The notes under the pieces are model-generated. The model was not told the origin of the DNA, ran no database searches, and saw only the letters and a list, made by a program, of their open reading frames with translations. A program made the translations under genes and the position numbers. A stretch of DNA of 64,000 nt. Source: Dactylellina haptotyla. Its lineage: Eukaryota > Ascomycota > Orbiliomycetes > Orbiliales > Orbiliaceae. This document shows, one piece after another, positions 1 to 11,309 of the stretch. Position 1 is the first letter of the stretch. Each line of letters opens with the position of its first letter. The stretch covers positions 2,790,001 to 2,854,000 of the forward strand of contig CM062379.1 of assembly GCA_031310005.1 (NCBI GenBank), read 5' to 3'.

Positions 1-2813
1 AATAAGTACTTGTGTAGATATTGAGGTGTGGTACTTCTTCTGGCCTTATCGCACGGAGAGTTACATCCACGTAGACAAGAGCAAATCGTTTAACAAAGTT
101 GTATGTGTGATGCGGTGCCGCAGCGCCGTATCCACGCGGACGCGGAGTTGTGTATCGATAGCGCATTCGGACTATAAAAGCCCATTATTAATTGAGCCAT
201 ATTTTTTTTTTACCTCGCGCATCCCGTGGTAACACAGTTTTCAGTACCTGAGCTGCGTGCCTGACATCAGCTGAACCAGAGGTCCCAGAGACATGTCTGG
301 ATCCATGGATTGAGAAGCGGAGACGTGAGGGGAACAGAAGAATTCCGTCCCACCCAACCACGCTGCTGGCATGTCTGCCCTTTTCTCCGGATTGGTCCCT
401 TGCATACTGCAGCTCGCTTGCTTAGCTGTTTTTCTTTCTTTCCTGTCGTAACGGTTGTTCCAGATGAAACTCCTGAGCAGCTGAGATACATGTGTGTGTG
501 TGTGCAGGACCTCCCGGAGACAAATGCGGCCAGCAACTGTTTCGACTATCAGTGGAATGACGTTGAAAATAGGGATGGTATTACGTTTTTTATTTTTGTA
601 CAGTCGCAATTCATGGCGCAGAACCTTCTTGCGTTTTTCCTTTTTAAAAAGATCATTTTATTTACTGCCCAGTGGCGGTAGCCAGTAATGGGAAGTTACA
701 TTTTGTTTTGGATTTGCGATCAAGCCGCTACTAATGTCATTGTAATGAATGGTTGTTTGCCAGCGCCTAAGCACGAATTGGCATTCGGAAAATACACGTT
801 AATAAGATGGATAATATAGAAAACGCCACAGGTACAGAGTTTAAACCGCACTAATGCAAGGTTTGGAAAATGCGGCATTCGATAGGTTTTTTTTTTCTTC
901 AGCAGAAAGCTCAGGTGGATGGTGGGGTTTATTATTACTATTATTCTTCCTTTTTCTTTAATTTTTGGACCCTCGGTTGGGAGTGTGGAAAGGTGAACCG
1001 TCGAAGTCGGAGCGAATTGGTGGCGTCATTAGTGTACTCGTATTTTCCTCGCAATTGCTCCACTAAATTGAAGTAATTACTAGTTAGATATATAATGGGA
1101 GAAACTATAACCGGGAAACAAGAAAACATATAGTAAGTTTTCCGATATTTCCGGCCACCTGTATTCTTTGATCTCATCTACGAGACGCATGCCAGGTGCA
1201 ACTATAGATTATCATGTATAACACTTGTTTGTGAGATTGTATTGCAATATGTCTGCCTCTTATTTTCTTTGGCCTCAGACCCGGTATTCCAGTTCTAGGT
1301 ATCTTATCGCGGGAGGACTTGGCATCTTTCTCCTCGAAATGCCTGTTCGAATATTATGCATATTTCTCGTTGTGGTTCCTGCGATATTGCACTACCACCA
1401 CAGTATCTAGATGGCTGGGTATTTACTTCTTTAAAAGATGGTCGAAAAAGTGAAATTCGGGAAGGCTTGCAACTAATAATATTCATCTCATTTCATGATC
1501 GAAACGTCCGGGACCGCGGGCCAGATCTAGAGATATCCGAGTTTTACTTTTCTTTTAAGATCCCCTAACACTAGTTTCCGATATACCGTGGCTCCTTGGA
1601 AGTGTCATTTACATCTTGAAGGGAGAGTTCCGTAACGGAAGCCGGCCGTTCCACTTCTCGCCAGTTGCGAGATATTTATAAGTCTAATCACACCTCGCTG
1701 CTAACCGAAACCGTTGAGACGTCCAAATTTCATGCCCTGGTTTATATTTAGGCAGATGTTGTTTGGGTGAGAGTATGAGAAAAGAGAGGGGCATAGTAGG
1801 CATTCACTCTATGGGAATGGCACAGACGTTGTCGGCCATGGTACTTTGAGGATATAAAGATGAACGGCCCTCGCGTGGGAAAAGAGAGGATAGGGAAGCA
1901 GCAGAAAGGTACATGTATCCTGTATGTAATTACAAGACATTTCAGGTATCCTCGTTAGCCCCGCTATTGGGAGAGTGGAATTCTTTCAAAAATGGACTGT
2001 GATCGGCTTTATGGTGTAAATTCTCGATTATCTGCCAAGCAGGCACCAGCTGTGCAAGATAGAGCAGATATGAGGTTCTACAATCGTACCAAGTTGTTCC
2101 GCACAGGCGCGCGCCGGATCGAAGCAATCGATATTAATTTTCTTAGATCGGCAAGATCCTGGCGAGGTTAAAGCTTGTACAAATCGATTGTAGGTCCGTG
2201 GGTGGACAGCTATCGATCGGATTTCAATTTATTTATCCTGCCAGGACCCGTGACAGCCTGTTCGTTCCAGACGCGGCGAGAGGGTCCACTGTATCCATCC
2301 ACGGTTCCAATAAAACCACAAGAGCTGGTCCCTGTCCCTTGACACGACATGTCGTGTGCCGGCGTGTTCCTGCGTGTATGGCTTTGTGTTGTGCTGGTTG
2401 TGTTTGACGCCATTAAGGTTGCCCGATTGGGACAATCCGATTTCTAAATTGGCCAATCGGAGCGCCGTGCCAAGAGAGCGCTAGTCCGAATCAGCGTAAA
2501 CAGAAACAACAACAAATTGACGAAATAACAATAATTAATTTCGCAACTGTCGCGTTCCTCAACCTCGTCCACACACGCATCAACCTCCTCGTCCACCATC
2601 ACCACCGCATCTTCATCAGTCCCCAATATCCTCCGTCTCCGGAGACAGCATTCTCCCTTACGACCGTCCTGTATACCATCTCACCTTATGAACGCTCCCA
2701 TTCATACACAAAAAGAAAAGAAGATCTCAATCAATTGACCGTTGCAACCGCCACTACCACCCACCGTTGCAATCGGAACATCTCCCTGATCACACGACCA
2801 CACGGGACACAAG
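1..2813. other. Intergenic region with the leader of the 2814 gene
   Basis: No reading frame here has coding character: the longest open stretches (about 120 codons near 241-681) have mixed composition, lack convincing ATG starts and match no family I know. The last 300 bases, about 2520-2813, are rich in CAAC/CTCC pyrimidine stretches. That is typical of a fungal promoter and 5' leader, and fits the start codon at 2814. I see nothing else that can be named. Confidence 0.5.
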
Positions 2814-5800
2814 ATGGCCCCGAAGAGAAAGGCAGCTGCGAAAGCGGCGGCCGTAAAGGCTTGGTCGAATCACAACCAGACCGAAGAAGCACCCACAGAA
2901 GCCATGCCTGCAACAGGTCGAAGTACTAGAACATCAAAAAGGAACACTGCAGCCGAGCCTGCTCAGCAGTCCGCCGAATTGATAACCACACAACCCGAGC
3001 CTAAGAAGGCACGAGCCGGTCGACGAACCAAAGCCGTCGAATCTGCACCAGTCGAAGAGCCAGTCGAAGCCGCTCCAGAAGTTGAGGAGGCAGCACCAGC
3101 CCCACCACCTCGAAAGACCCGTGGACGAGCCGCTTCCAACACTAGTGTCGAGGAAGCACCAGTCGTCAGCAAGCCAACTCGATCTACAAGAGGCAAAAAA
3201 GCAGTACCTATTGCACCGGAAGACGACACTATCCCCGCCCCGACTGTGGTTGAGGCAATCACACGGGCCCGTGGAAAGAAACTCGCCAGTGCTGCGGTTC
3301 ATGCCAAGGTCAAGGAACTGGAACCTGAACCTGTCGTTGAAGAAGTCGTAGAACAGCCAGTCCCTGCTGAGCCAGTTGCAACTAAACCAAAAAGAGGTGG
3401 ACGAGGCAAGAAGGTCGTTGAAGTAGTTATTGAAGAACCGCCAGCCTCAGTTGTAGAGGAGGTCGTCGGGACCGCTGAGCCCGCCCCAGCTCGCTCGACT
3501 AGAGCAACACGAGGGAAGAAGCAAGTTGAACAGATTGTTGAACAGAAACAGGAGGAACTAGAGTTGATTGTTGCCGAACCTCCAAAATCAAAACGCTCTA
3601 CGCGGGGCAAGAAGACCGAACCAGCTCCAGTTGTCGAAGAGCCTGAAGTCCAAGCACAGCCCGAACCAGAGCAACCTCCAAAACGCACCCGCCGCGGGAA
3701 GAAGGCAGCCGAGCCTGCTCCAGAACCTATTCCAGAACCCACTCCAGAACCCGTTATCGAAACAGCAGAGCCAGAACCCATCCCGGCTGCAGAGTCTATT
3801 GTTGATGATGTGAAACCACAGGAAACTGCTGCTGAACAGCCCGAAACACCAGAAGAAGTGGAGGAGCCAGCCCCAGCTCCAAAAGCAACCCGCAGAGGAA
3901 GAGCTAAGGCTACTCCAATTACTACTACTGCGCCTACACGTCCTACACGAGGCAAGCGAAATATCAAAGAGGTTGAGGTCGAAACCGAAGCTCCTGCAAC
4001 AAAACGTCGCAACACTAAGCGAACAAGGAGAGATTCTACTCCCGAGCCCATTGCAGAACAAGCTGCTCAATTAGAGGACCCGGTTACCGATGTTCAAATG
4101 GAAGAGCCAGCGGAGCAGTCTGCCCCTGCTGAAGTCCAGACCGTATCTGAGATGCAAGTTGATGAAGTTCAACCTCACGAGCCAGAGACTGCCGAAGATG
4201 TTGCCGAAGATGTAATCGCCGAGAAGGCTCCAGAGGAAGAGTCACTGGAAGCTGAGATGACTCCGGAAGTTTCACAACCAGAGCAAACAGTTACTAAGGA
4301 TGAAATTATTCAGATTGAAATTGTTCAGGAAGAGGTTATTATTACGGAAGAGAAGATTGAGATAGAAGCTGAGGTAGAAGTTGACGAGGCCGAAGCTGTT
4401 ACTGCTGTCGACCAAAGCATTGTCATGGATGAAGCATCAATCGAACCTGAGGATGAAGCTGAGCAGGTGGTTCTCGAGGAACCCGATACGACACCAGCTG
4501 AGGCTCTGGATGCGGAGCAGGAAGAAGAAACTGCCGAGGAGGTAGTTGAAGAAGAAGAAGGAGAGGTTGTTGAAAAAGAGAAACCATTGACCGCTTCCGT
4601 TTTGATGGAGAAGCATTTGGAATTGAACCCACGCACTCCAGTACGAGCATCTCCAAAGAAGTCTGTTTCAGAATCTATTCTACCCCCAACCCCTCAGCTT
4701 CAAATTCCCGAGACTGTTACCCCCTTGACACCTGAGGTCGCATTCGCGATTTCACCAGAGTCAGTTCCCGACATTGCTAGTCCAAAAGCAACCCCATCAC
4801 CTGTTGCACGAACCGTGGAAAACTCACTTATTGAGCAAGCTATCGTCGATAATGTTGATGAAGGATTATCTGATAACCAAGACGTCATGACCGAAGGAAG
4901 CGATAATGAAGTCAGCATGCAGCTCCGCCAAGAACAGAGCGAGTATGAAATTGACTCTAGCTTTGGGTTTGACAACATGGAATTTCTTGATAACCAGGAC
5001 CAAAGGGAATCAACACCGACTAGTGCTACTGAGCAAGATGGTATGGTTTTTGCACAGGAGGAACAGGAGGCACATAATGAAATGGCACATGAAAACAGTG
5101 ATATTGATGTAAATTCCTCCTCTCTTCTGCTTGAGTCAATTTCCCTGCTAATTTTTTATAGATGCTTGACATCGATTCTTCTTTCTTGATGGAACAAGAG
5201 ATGAACCAAACACCAGAGAAACGCGGCAATCCAGAAGGATTTTTCGGAGCAGATGGAAATACTGTCAACCCATCGGCTCTTGCTCCTTTATCTCCTGCGG
5301 CCGTTAATGCTGGACATGGGAGTCCAAGCGATCTGCCCCCATTCTCGAATCCTTATGAAAAACCTGGTGAGAGTAGCAAGCAAGCAGATGCGCCCATGCA
5401 GACGCCTGTTAGAAACAACGTGTTCTCTGTAAGATCCCAATTCAGCCCTGACGGTCTGTATTTCACTAACAAAAACAAAACAGATGGGCTCCATGTCTGC
5501 TAGCCGAGGTTATTCGTATTCGCACCTTAGTTATGTGCCCAGGAACCCCTCGCCACTCCGACAACAACCCTTGATTTATAGCCCGAGCGAGGCCACGGCC
5601 ACTCCACCCCCACGAAGACGACGCCCTGTGGTCGAAGGGCTCTTTCCCACACGCCCAGGAGACCCATCCCCTCTAAGACCGGAGGAAATTTCTAATTATG
5701 ATTTGTAAGCGATCCCTTTGGATATCCTAACCTGTAGAAAAATGCTCATAATCATATATAGCAGCGACGGCCCGGATAAGTCTCCGGTAGTAACACGCGG

Positions 5801-7829
5801 TACGTCTAGAAGGGTCAGCGCCCCAGTTACCAGGGGCCGCAGCCGCAGCCGCTCAGTCCGACGCGAGAGCTCTCCGCTTAAGAATGCGGTCGACTTCTCC
5901 GTCCAAGATTCGAACGAGGCCGCCGAAGGGGGCGCTAAGCCCCAGACTCCAAAGATCACGGCCAATCCGTTCCAACGTGTTGGTGGTCATTATGACCCCA
6001 ACCAGGAGATCTCGGAACTCCGAGAGGACGAGCTCCATCTTACACCCGCGCTCGGAACTCCACAGGGTAACATTCTCGATGCACTCCAGTCGCCAGCTGT
6101 CGGCTCAGTTGCTTCGGACGAGGAAGGTACCGATGAGACCTTGCCTCTTTACAACCCGAACGGAACAGTCACGACGGTCGAATCCGATATGGATAAGGAC
6201 ATTATCAACCCAGCATTCTTGGATATGCTTAATGCACAGGATACATCGTTCCCCGAGATTCACGGAGGCTCTTTATTAGCGGGAATGAGCTTTGAGATAA
6301 GTGCTGCAAATGAGAATCTGGAAAATACCGAAAGAATCCTTGCTACTCCACCTCAAGAGAATGACTCGGATATCCCAATGTCATCGCCTATGGCCACTCC
6401 CATGCCTACCCGCAGGATGGTTCTCCCAGTCGATGAGCCAGAGGAGTCTCCTGTTGTGGAACAGGACTCACCTGAGAAAGAAAACGATGCACCACCAGTA
6501 TCAGAGAAACGTCGTTCTCAGCGACAGTTCGGAACAAAGAGAACTAAAACGGAAGTTAGGCACTCGACCGGTTCTCTCGAACACGTCAAAAATACAGCAC
6601 AGGGAAACCCACGACGTAGCACGTTGAGTGGACCAATTGATGTTACTGCTGGGTCGTCGCGAGATACGAAACACCCAAGGGCCGAGGCACGTTCGGCATA
6701 CCTCGGGCCACCTCCAACCATGACCATTGATGATTATCAGAATCAATTTAAAAGCTCAGTTATTGGTGCTCCATCTGGCTTGGATAACACAAATTCGCCA
6801 GCCGCGGTCCGCGCGGAGACGATGAGCCCTATCATGATGGAAGAGCTTATCCAGAATACTGAAAACCCGGTCCAAAGCGATACACCAAAGAAGCGTTCGG
6901 GGATTCGTCGATTCGGCATGGATGGTGCCGACGACTCTCCAGAACCTTCACCAACTGAAGAAAAATACGTTGAAATGACTGTCAAGCCAATGGAAACTGC
7001 GAGACAAACAGCGAAGCCTGCGCCAGAAGATTTGAGCTCCGAAGAAAGTGCTTTGAGTGACGCCCCGAGTGACTTGATTTCTTCCGATGCCACCAGTGAT
7101 GAAACCGGATTAGAAACCATTCACTTAGAGCAGCCAACCAGTCTTGGAACTGTCAGCTCCCCAGCTCCGGCTCCAAGCAAAGTCGAACAGGAGCCAAAGC
7201 GCCGTATCAGCGACCCATCCTCCAAGCCCGAACGCAAGTCGCGCATACCACTCATGAGACCTGGTTCCGAAGGCAGCAACAACTCTCCCTTCAGCGCTCG
7301 CATGAACCGTGTTTCCCATACTAAAAACCTATCGGACCGAGAGCTTTCAAAGGTTACTGCCCGCAACACCACTAGGAATGGGGTATACAAGCAATCAAAG
7401 TTCGAACGCAAAGTTATTCGATTGCCTGGCACGAGGCCACCTTCGCCCAGTCGTGAAATTCAGAGCGCCGCTGCCGAAGAGTCTAGAAACAAGCGTAAGC
7501 GGGTGTTCGAAGAGACTGGGATTGCGCTTGGTCCTGGCGACGACACTGACTACACGCCACCTGAGATCTCGCCCTCTGCTAAAAGGGTCAAGTGGCACGG
7601 TCAATTAGAATATGAATTTGACGATAATGAGAGGTCCCGATTCCAAACAGACAACGGAATTTTGGCAGTAAGTTTCTCCTTTTTCTTCCAAGTGAACAAA
7701 GTTAACAAACTATTTCTCGTGTAGCCTGAACGCGTTAGAAGCGATCCGAATATGATCCACGAGGTCACTATTCAGAAATTTTTATATGAAGGAGAAAGGG
7801 ACATCTTCGATGAAGATTTCGAAGAGTAA
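2814..7829 (+). CDS. Large disordered nuclear-type protein with repeated TRGKK basic motifs (unknown function)
   Basis: Five exons are proposed: 2814-5108, 5162-5428, 5484-5704, 5762-7667 and 7725-7829. The introns of 53-57 bp have GTAAR-type donors, and all phases agree, giving about 1,597 residues. The start is the first ATG (MAPKRKAAAK). Residues 1-400 hold about a dozen short basic motifs of the RSTRGKK or TRRGKK kind. They are separated by Pro/Glu/Val-rich spacers such as EPAPVVEEP. Residues 400-700 are strongly acidic. Then follow Ser/Pro-rich stretches with many SP/TP sites and a C-terminal block containing VKWHGQLEYEFDD and ending FDEDFEE. No enzyme domain, membrane helix or signal peptide is visible. 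The basic motifs resemble AT-hooks but lack the GRP core. A chromatin or nuclear scaffold role is inference only. The reading frame is certain; the function is unknown. Confidence 0.77.
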
Positions 7830-8765
7830 TGGCGAATGTCCAATGAACAGGATATATATTTTTAACATGAGAGAATCGACACGAAACAGCGCCGTCTTTT
7901 ACATTATGACAACATTACCTTTTTTCGATTTTTTTTTTCAAGATACCCTTTATTCATCCTCGGTTTTCGCAACAAATCCTACCCTCTTCTCGAGACCGAG
8001 CGTTCACTTTCTCCCTTTTTTCGCCTTGCGAACCTCTTTCGAAACCCCTAATACCTTTTCTTACGCACACGCATACAACGAAGGAAGAGTGTTTTACTTG
8101 TGCGACTGTTTAATACTTGATATGGAGTCAATCGGCGCTAAAAGCTTTTTATGTGAGATTCTTATTTTTGTTTGGAGTGCCTTTTTTTCTTTTCTTTTCT
8201 GTTTTAGCATACACACACACGCACTAGAGGAATACTGTTTTTGTTAAAAAGGCGTTTTTTGTTTTAAACCGCCTGCTTTATTGTTTTTTCTACACTACCT
8301 GCATTTTCGCGGATTCTCGCTGGACTTTGTTATCTTCGTCTAGCTTTCTTTACCCTCTCTTATCGACTAATCAGCACCCCAAGAACACCATGCTTTCCGT
8401 TCTTGCTTTGGTCGAGTTACTTTTAGCGAAAATGCATTTATCAGGCGTTAACTGCTTTTTTGTATGCTAAACTTGAATTTTACTGTGTGAACTCCAAAAT
8501 TTTAGAATCTATGATTCTGTAATTTTCATTAGTATTCTTATACTACATATATAATGCCTTCGAGTATTCTTCTTGAAGAAGGAGCGGCCAAGCCTGCTCT
8601 ATACCATTGTTACCATCTATGTATACATCTTTGAACCAATGCTAAAAACAACCCAACTGCTCTATACCATTGTTACCATCTATGTATACATCTTTGAACC
8701 AATGCTAAAAACAACCCAATACCCAATGTCGCGATAAAACAAATATTAAAAAAGAGCAAGATACA
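7830..8765. other. Convergent intergenic region, T-rich
   Basis: This lies between two convergent genes. It holds the T-rich 3' end of the upstream gene (about 7850-8300) and the 63-bp tandem duplication listed separately. No coding frame is convincing. Confidence 0.5.
8594..8719. repeat. Perfect 63-bp tandem duplication
   Basis: The unit starting CTGCTCTATACC at 8594 recurs without mismatch at 8657 and ends at 8719 (two copies, period 63). Each copy holds GTTACCATCTATG and ends CAACCCAA. It lies in the tail-to-tail spacer just past the end of the minus-strand membrane gene. Perfect identity implies a recent duplication, or an assembly artefact at a read join. Confidence 0.95.
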
Positions 8766-11309
8766 TTACGACCGCTGAACCATATAAAACCTCTCATCTT
8801 CCTCACAATCCACATGGAACCCCAACCCGAACTGTTTCCCTTTCGGCCCCTTCCCATAGAACCCATCTTCCCTTTTCAGCCCATCACTGCTCTCATTAAG
8901 GACCGGTCTCGAATTAAACGCCACGCAAAACAGGTTTTCAATCTCCGTAATATCAAACACGAGATCCCTAGTAACGAAAAAGTACACGAGACAGAACAAA
9001 TTCAAAACCATAACTCCGGCCAGCACCACGTAAAAACTCGCCTGCCAGCCGCCTTGCACGCCCGAAGCGTACTCCACGGTTCTCACCCGCGCGCGGAAGG
9101 TTTCCATCGCGGGAAGCGGGATCGGGTACGGCGTTACACCGGAATACCCGTTCGACTGATCGTCCGCGCCGAACTGCGCACCCACGGAAGAGAGAACTAT
9201 GGCGTTTGAGTAGAGGATTGCGAGCGCCTCGGCTACGGACGGGAGGTTGGTGTTGAAAGCCGGCGCGAGGGATGTAGCAAAGATGCCCATGATGCGGGAT
9301 AACGGTGCATCTTCAACGTTGAGGGAGAGGGCGTAAGAGAGTTCTGTGGAGACGTCTTTGAAGCCTGGTTGGTAGGTGTCGCGGGCGGATGGGAGGAAGC
9401 GGGAGAGGGCGTTGGAGTTTTCCGGGGTGCAGTTTACGGTGATGTTGCCGCCGCCGGATGCGGATATGTAGTTTGTGGAGCAGCTAGAGGTGAGGACTGA
9501 GCGGAGGGCACAGAGGCTGTATGATCTGTAGGTGGTGTTGGCACCGATGAGGGCGTACATTGACGGGTCGTTGTAGCCGGCTGAGGAGAAGATTGCGACG
9601 TTGAAGGGAGCCGGGTCGTTACCGAAGAGAGGGGCTAGGTAGAGGTTCGGGGAGGAGGCGGATTTTGATTGGGAGATGTCTGGGTCGAAGTTGAAGATTC
9701 TTTGGAGTTCCGGGTCGAGAGAGCCTCCACGGCTGTCCGAGGAGTTATTTGAGATGAACCACTGGGCTGCGGTTGCATTGATCTTGTGGCAGAGGACATT
9801 TATAGCCGGGCTGACCACTGAAGCCGTGGCGTCGACATTGCCAAAGTCACTTTGGGTCTCCGGTTGGACGAGTCCGTTCAGAGTCACGTTTTGAACCGAA
9901 GGCACGACTCCACCGTGCGGCATCGCCAGTGTCACATTGTTGATGTCGCCGGAGCCTGAGATGTCCAGCCACGTTCCGTAGTACTTTTCGTTACCGACGG
10001 TTGTCCATCCCACTGGTCGCTTCATGTAATCGGTTCTGTTTATAGAGAGATCTGCTCGATAAACGTTCCACGAATCCGTGTAGAATGTAAAGTCGCGAAG
10101 CGGTTGATAACTGTTGTGTACTTTATAGCAAGTGGATTGCGAGACCGGCAGTGCTGAACCGTTCATCGGCCCGTCAAGCATTGAGCTGATAATCGCGGGG
10201 CATCTCGAGGCCAATGCTGTCGAATTTGCGTATCTAATGGTGGCAAGTTAGCAAACGACACCTTTACTATTTTGGTGAAGAACGAAGACTCACGTTAATG
10301 TAACTACTCCTTGCAAGTTGATGTTGCCATAATTTCCAAAGTGTAGCTTGGGAGAAACCAGCGAATCCGCAGCTATGGACGGTCGTTAATAGTTTGAAAC
10401 CAAAATCTCAAGAATCATCGTCAACTCACCCGTAGTGTACAATGTAACACACAGCACAACAAACAGTATAATAACCCCCAGTACTGTTCCTCCAGCATAT
10501 CGGAGGGCCGGGAATGTCGTGAGGAGGGATCCAGGTTGGTACACCCAACCTTTCATCAGAAGATCTGATATTCTGATCCCCTTCGAATTGGTTCTTAACG
10601 CCCGTTTACTCAAAACCTGACCAGTAAAGGAAGTGAAAACTGTCACGAACGATATTTCGATCGCTTTCGCAAATATAGCAGAAAGTAGTGACGCCGCGGT
10701 CGGTGATAGCTTGCCAGTTGCGTGTATATAGTGCTCATATCGAGGCTTCGTTATTGCGATTAAGAAGAACTAGATAGACGATTTGCGTTAATATCAAGTT
10801 TCATAGACTACCAACGTGGAATTACTATACCAGGATGGAGAATAGAGTCGAAAATATTGACAATGATAGAATCATAACCCCTAGGCCGCCGAATTTAGGA
10901 ACCTTTGCCAGCTTTCTTGCCTGGTGGGCTTTGGGATCGTCTCCTACATATCAATTGGGTTAACTGATTGTTCGCATATAACTTCCCAATCGATCGAATT
11001 CATACCATCTCCATCACTGATGCGCTGTTGCGACCGATACCGTTCCTCTATCAATTCAGTGTCCGCTCCGTCGTCAGGGTAGCCTTTGCGTTTTGTCGAT
11101 GAGGACCTAGAATTTGTTTCGTCCTTATCGGATACGAGCGTTTCGCTAGATCTGTTTCGTCTCATGCTCGCTATCCGACGAACGAAGCGATCTGTTGTAG
11201 TTTCTGGGACATATTCCGAAAGCTTGTCGTCGTCCAACCTATCCTCGCTACCAGCTGGGTCCCGCACCCCTTCAAACGCCGGGTTTGCGTATTTTCCGCC
11301 CTTTGGCAT
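8766..11309 (-). CDS. Multi-pass fungal membrane protein of unknown function
   Basis: Five exons on the minus strand are proposed: 11309-11006, 10943-10831, 10769-10430, 10372-10294 and 10233-8766. The introns of 57-62 bp are canonical and in phase, giving about 767 residues. The basic, Ser-rich N-terminus is followed by a first membrane helix spanning an exon junction (GVMILSLSIFSTLF, then FFLIAITKPRYEHY). A second helix is VLGVIILFVVLCVTLY. A long outside domain with many NxS/T sites and scattered cysteines follows, then a third helix near the C-terminus (VVLAGVMVLNLFCLVYFFV) and a short tail. The layout fits a family of large ascomycete plasma-membrane proteins known only as hypothetical. 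The ATG at 11309 is the first in frame after a stop; the frame stays open upstream to about 11400, so an extra 5' exon is possible. Confidence 0.7.

Noticed and set aside
3299-4051. 250-codon Ser/Gly-rich minus-strand frame
   Set aside because: Antisense shadow of the repetitive 2814-7829 coding sequence.
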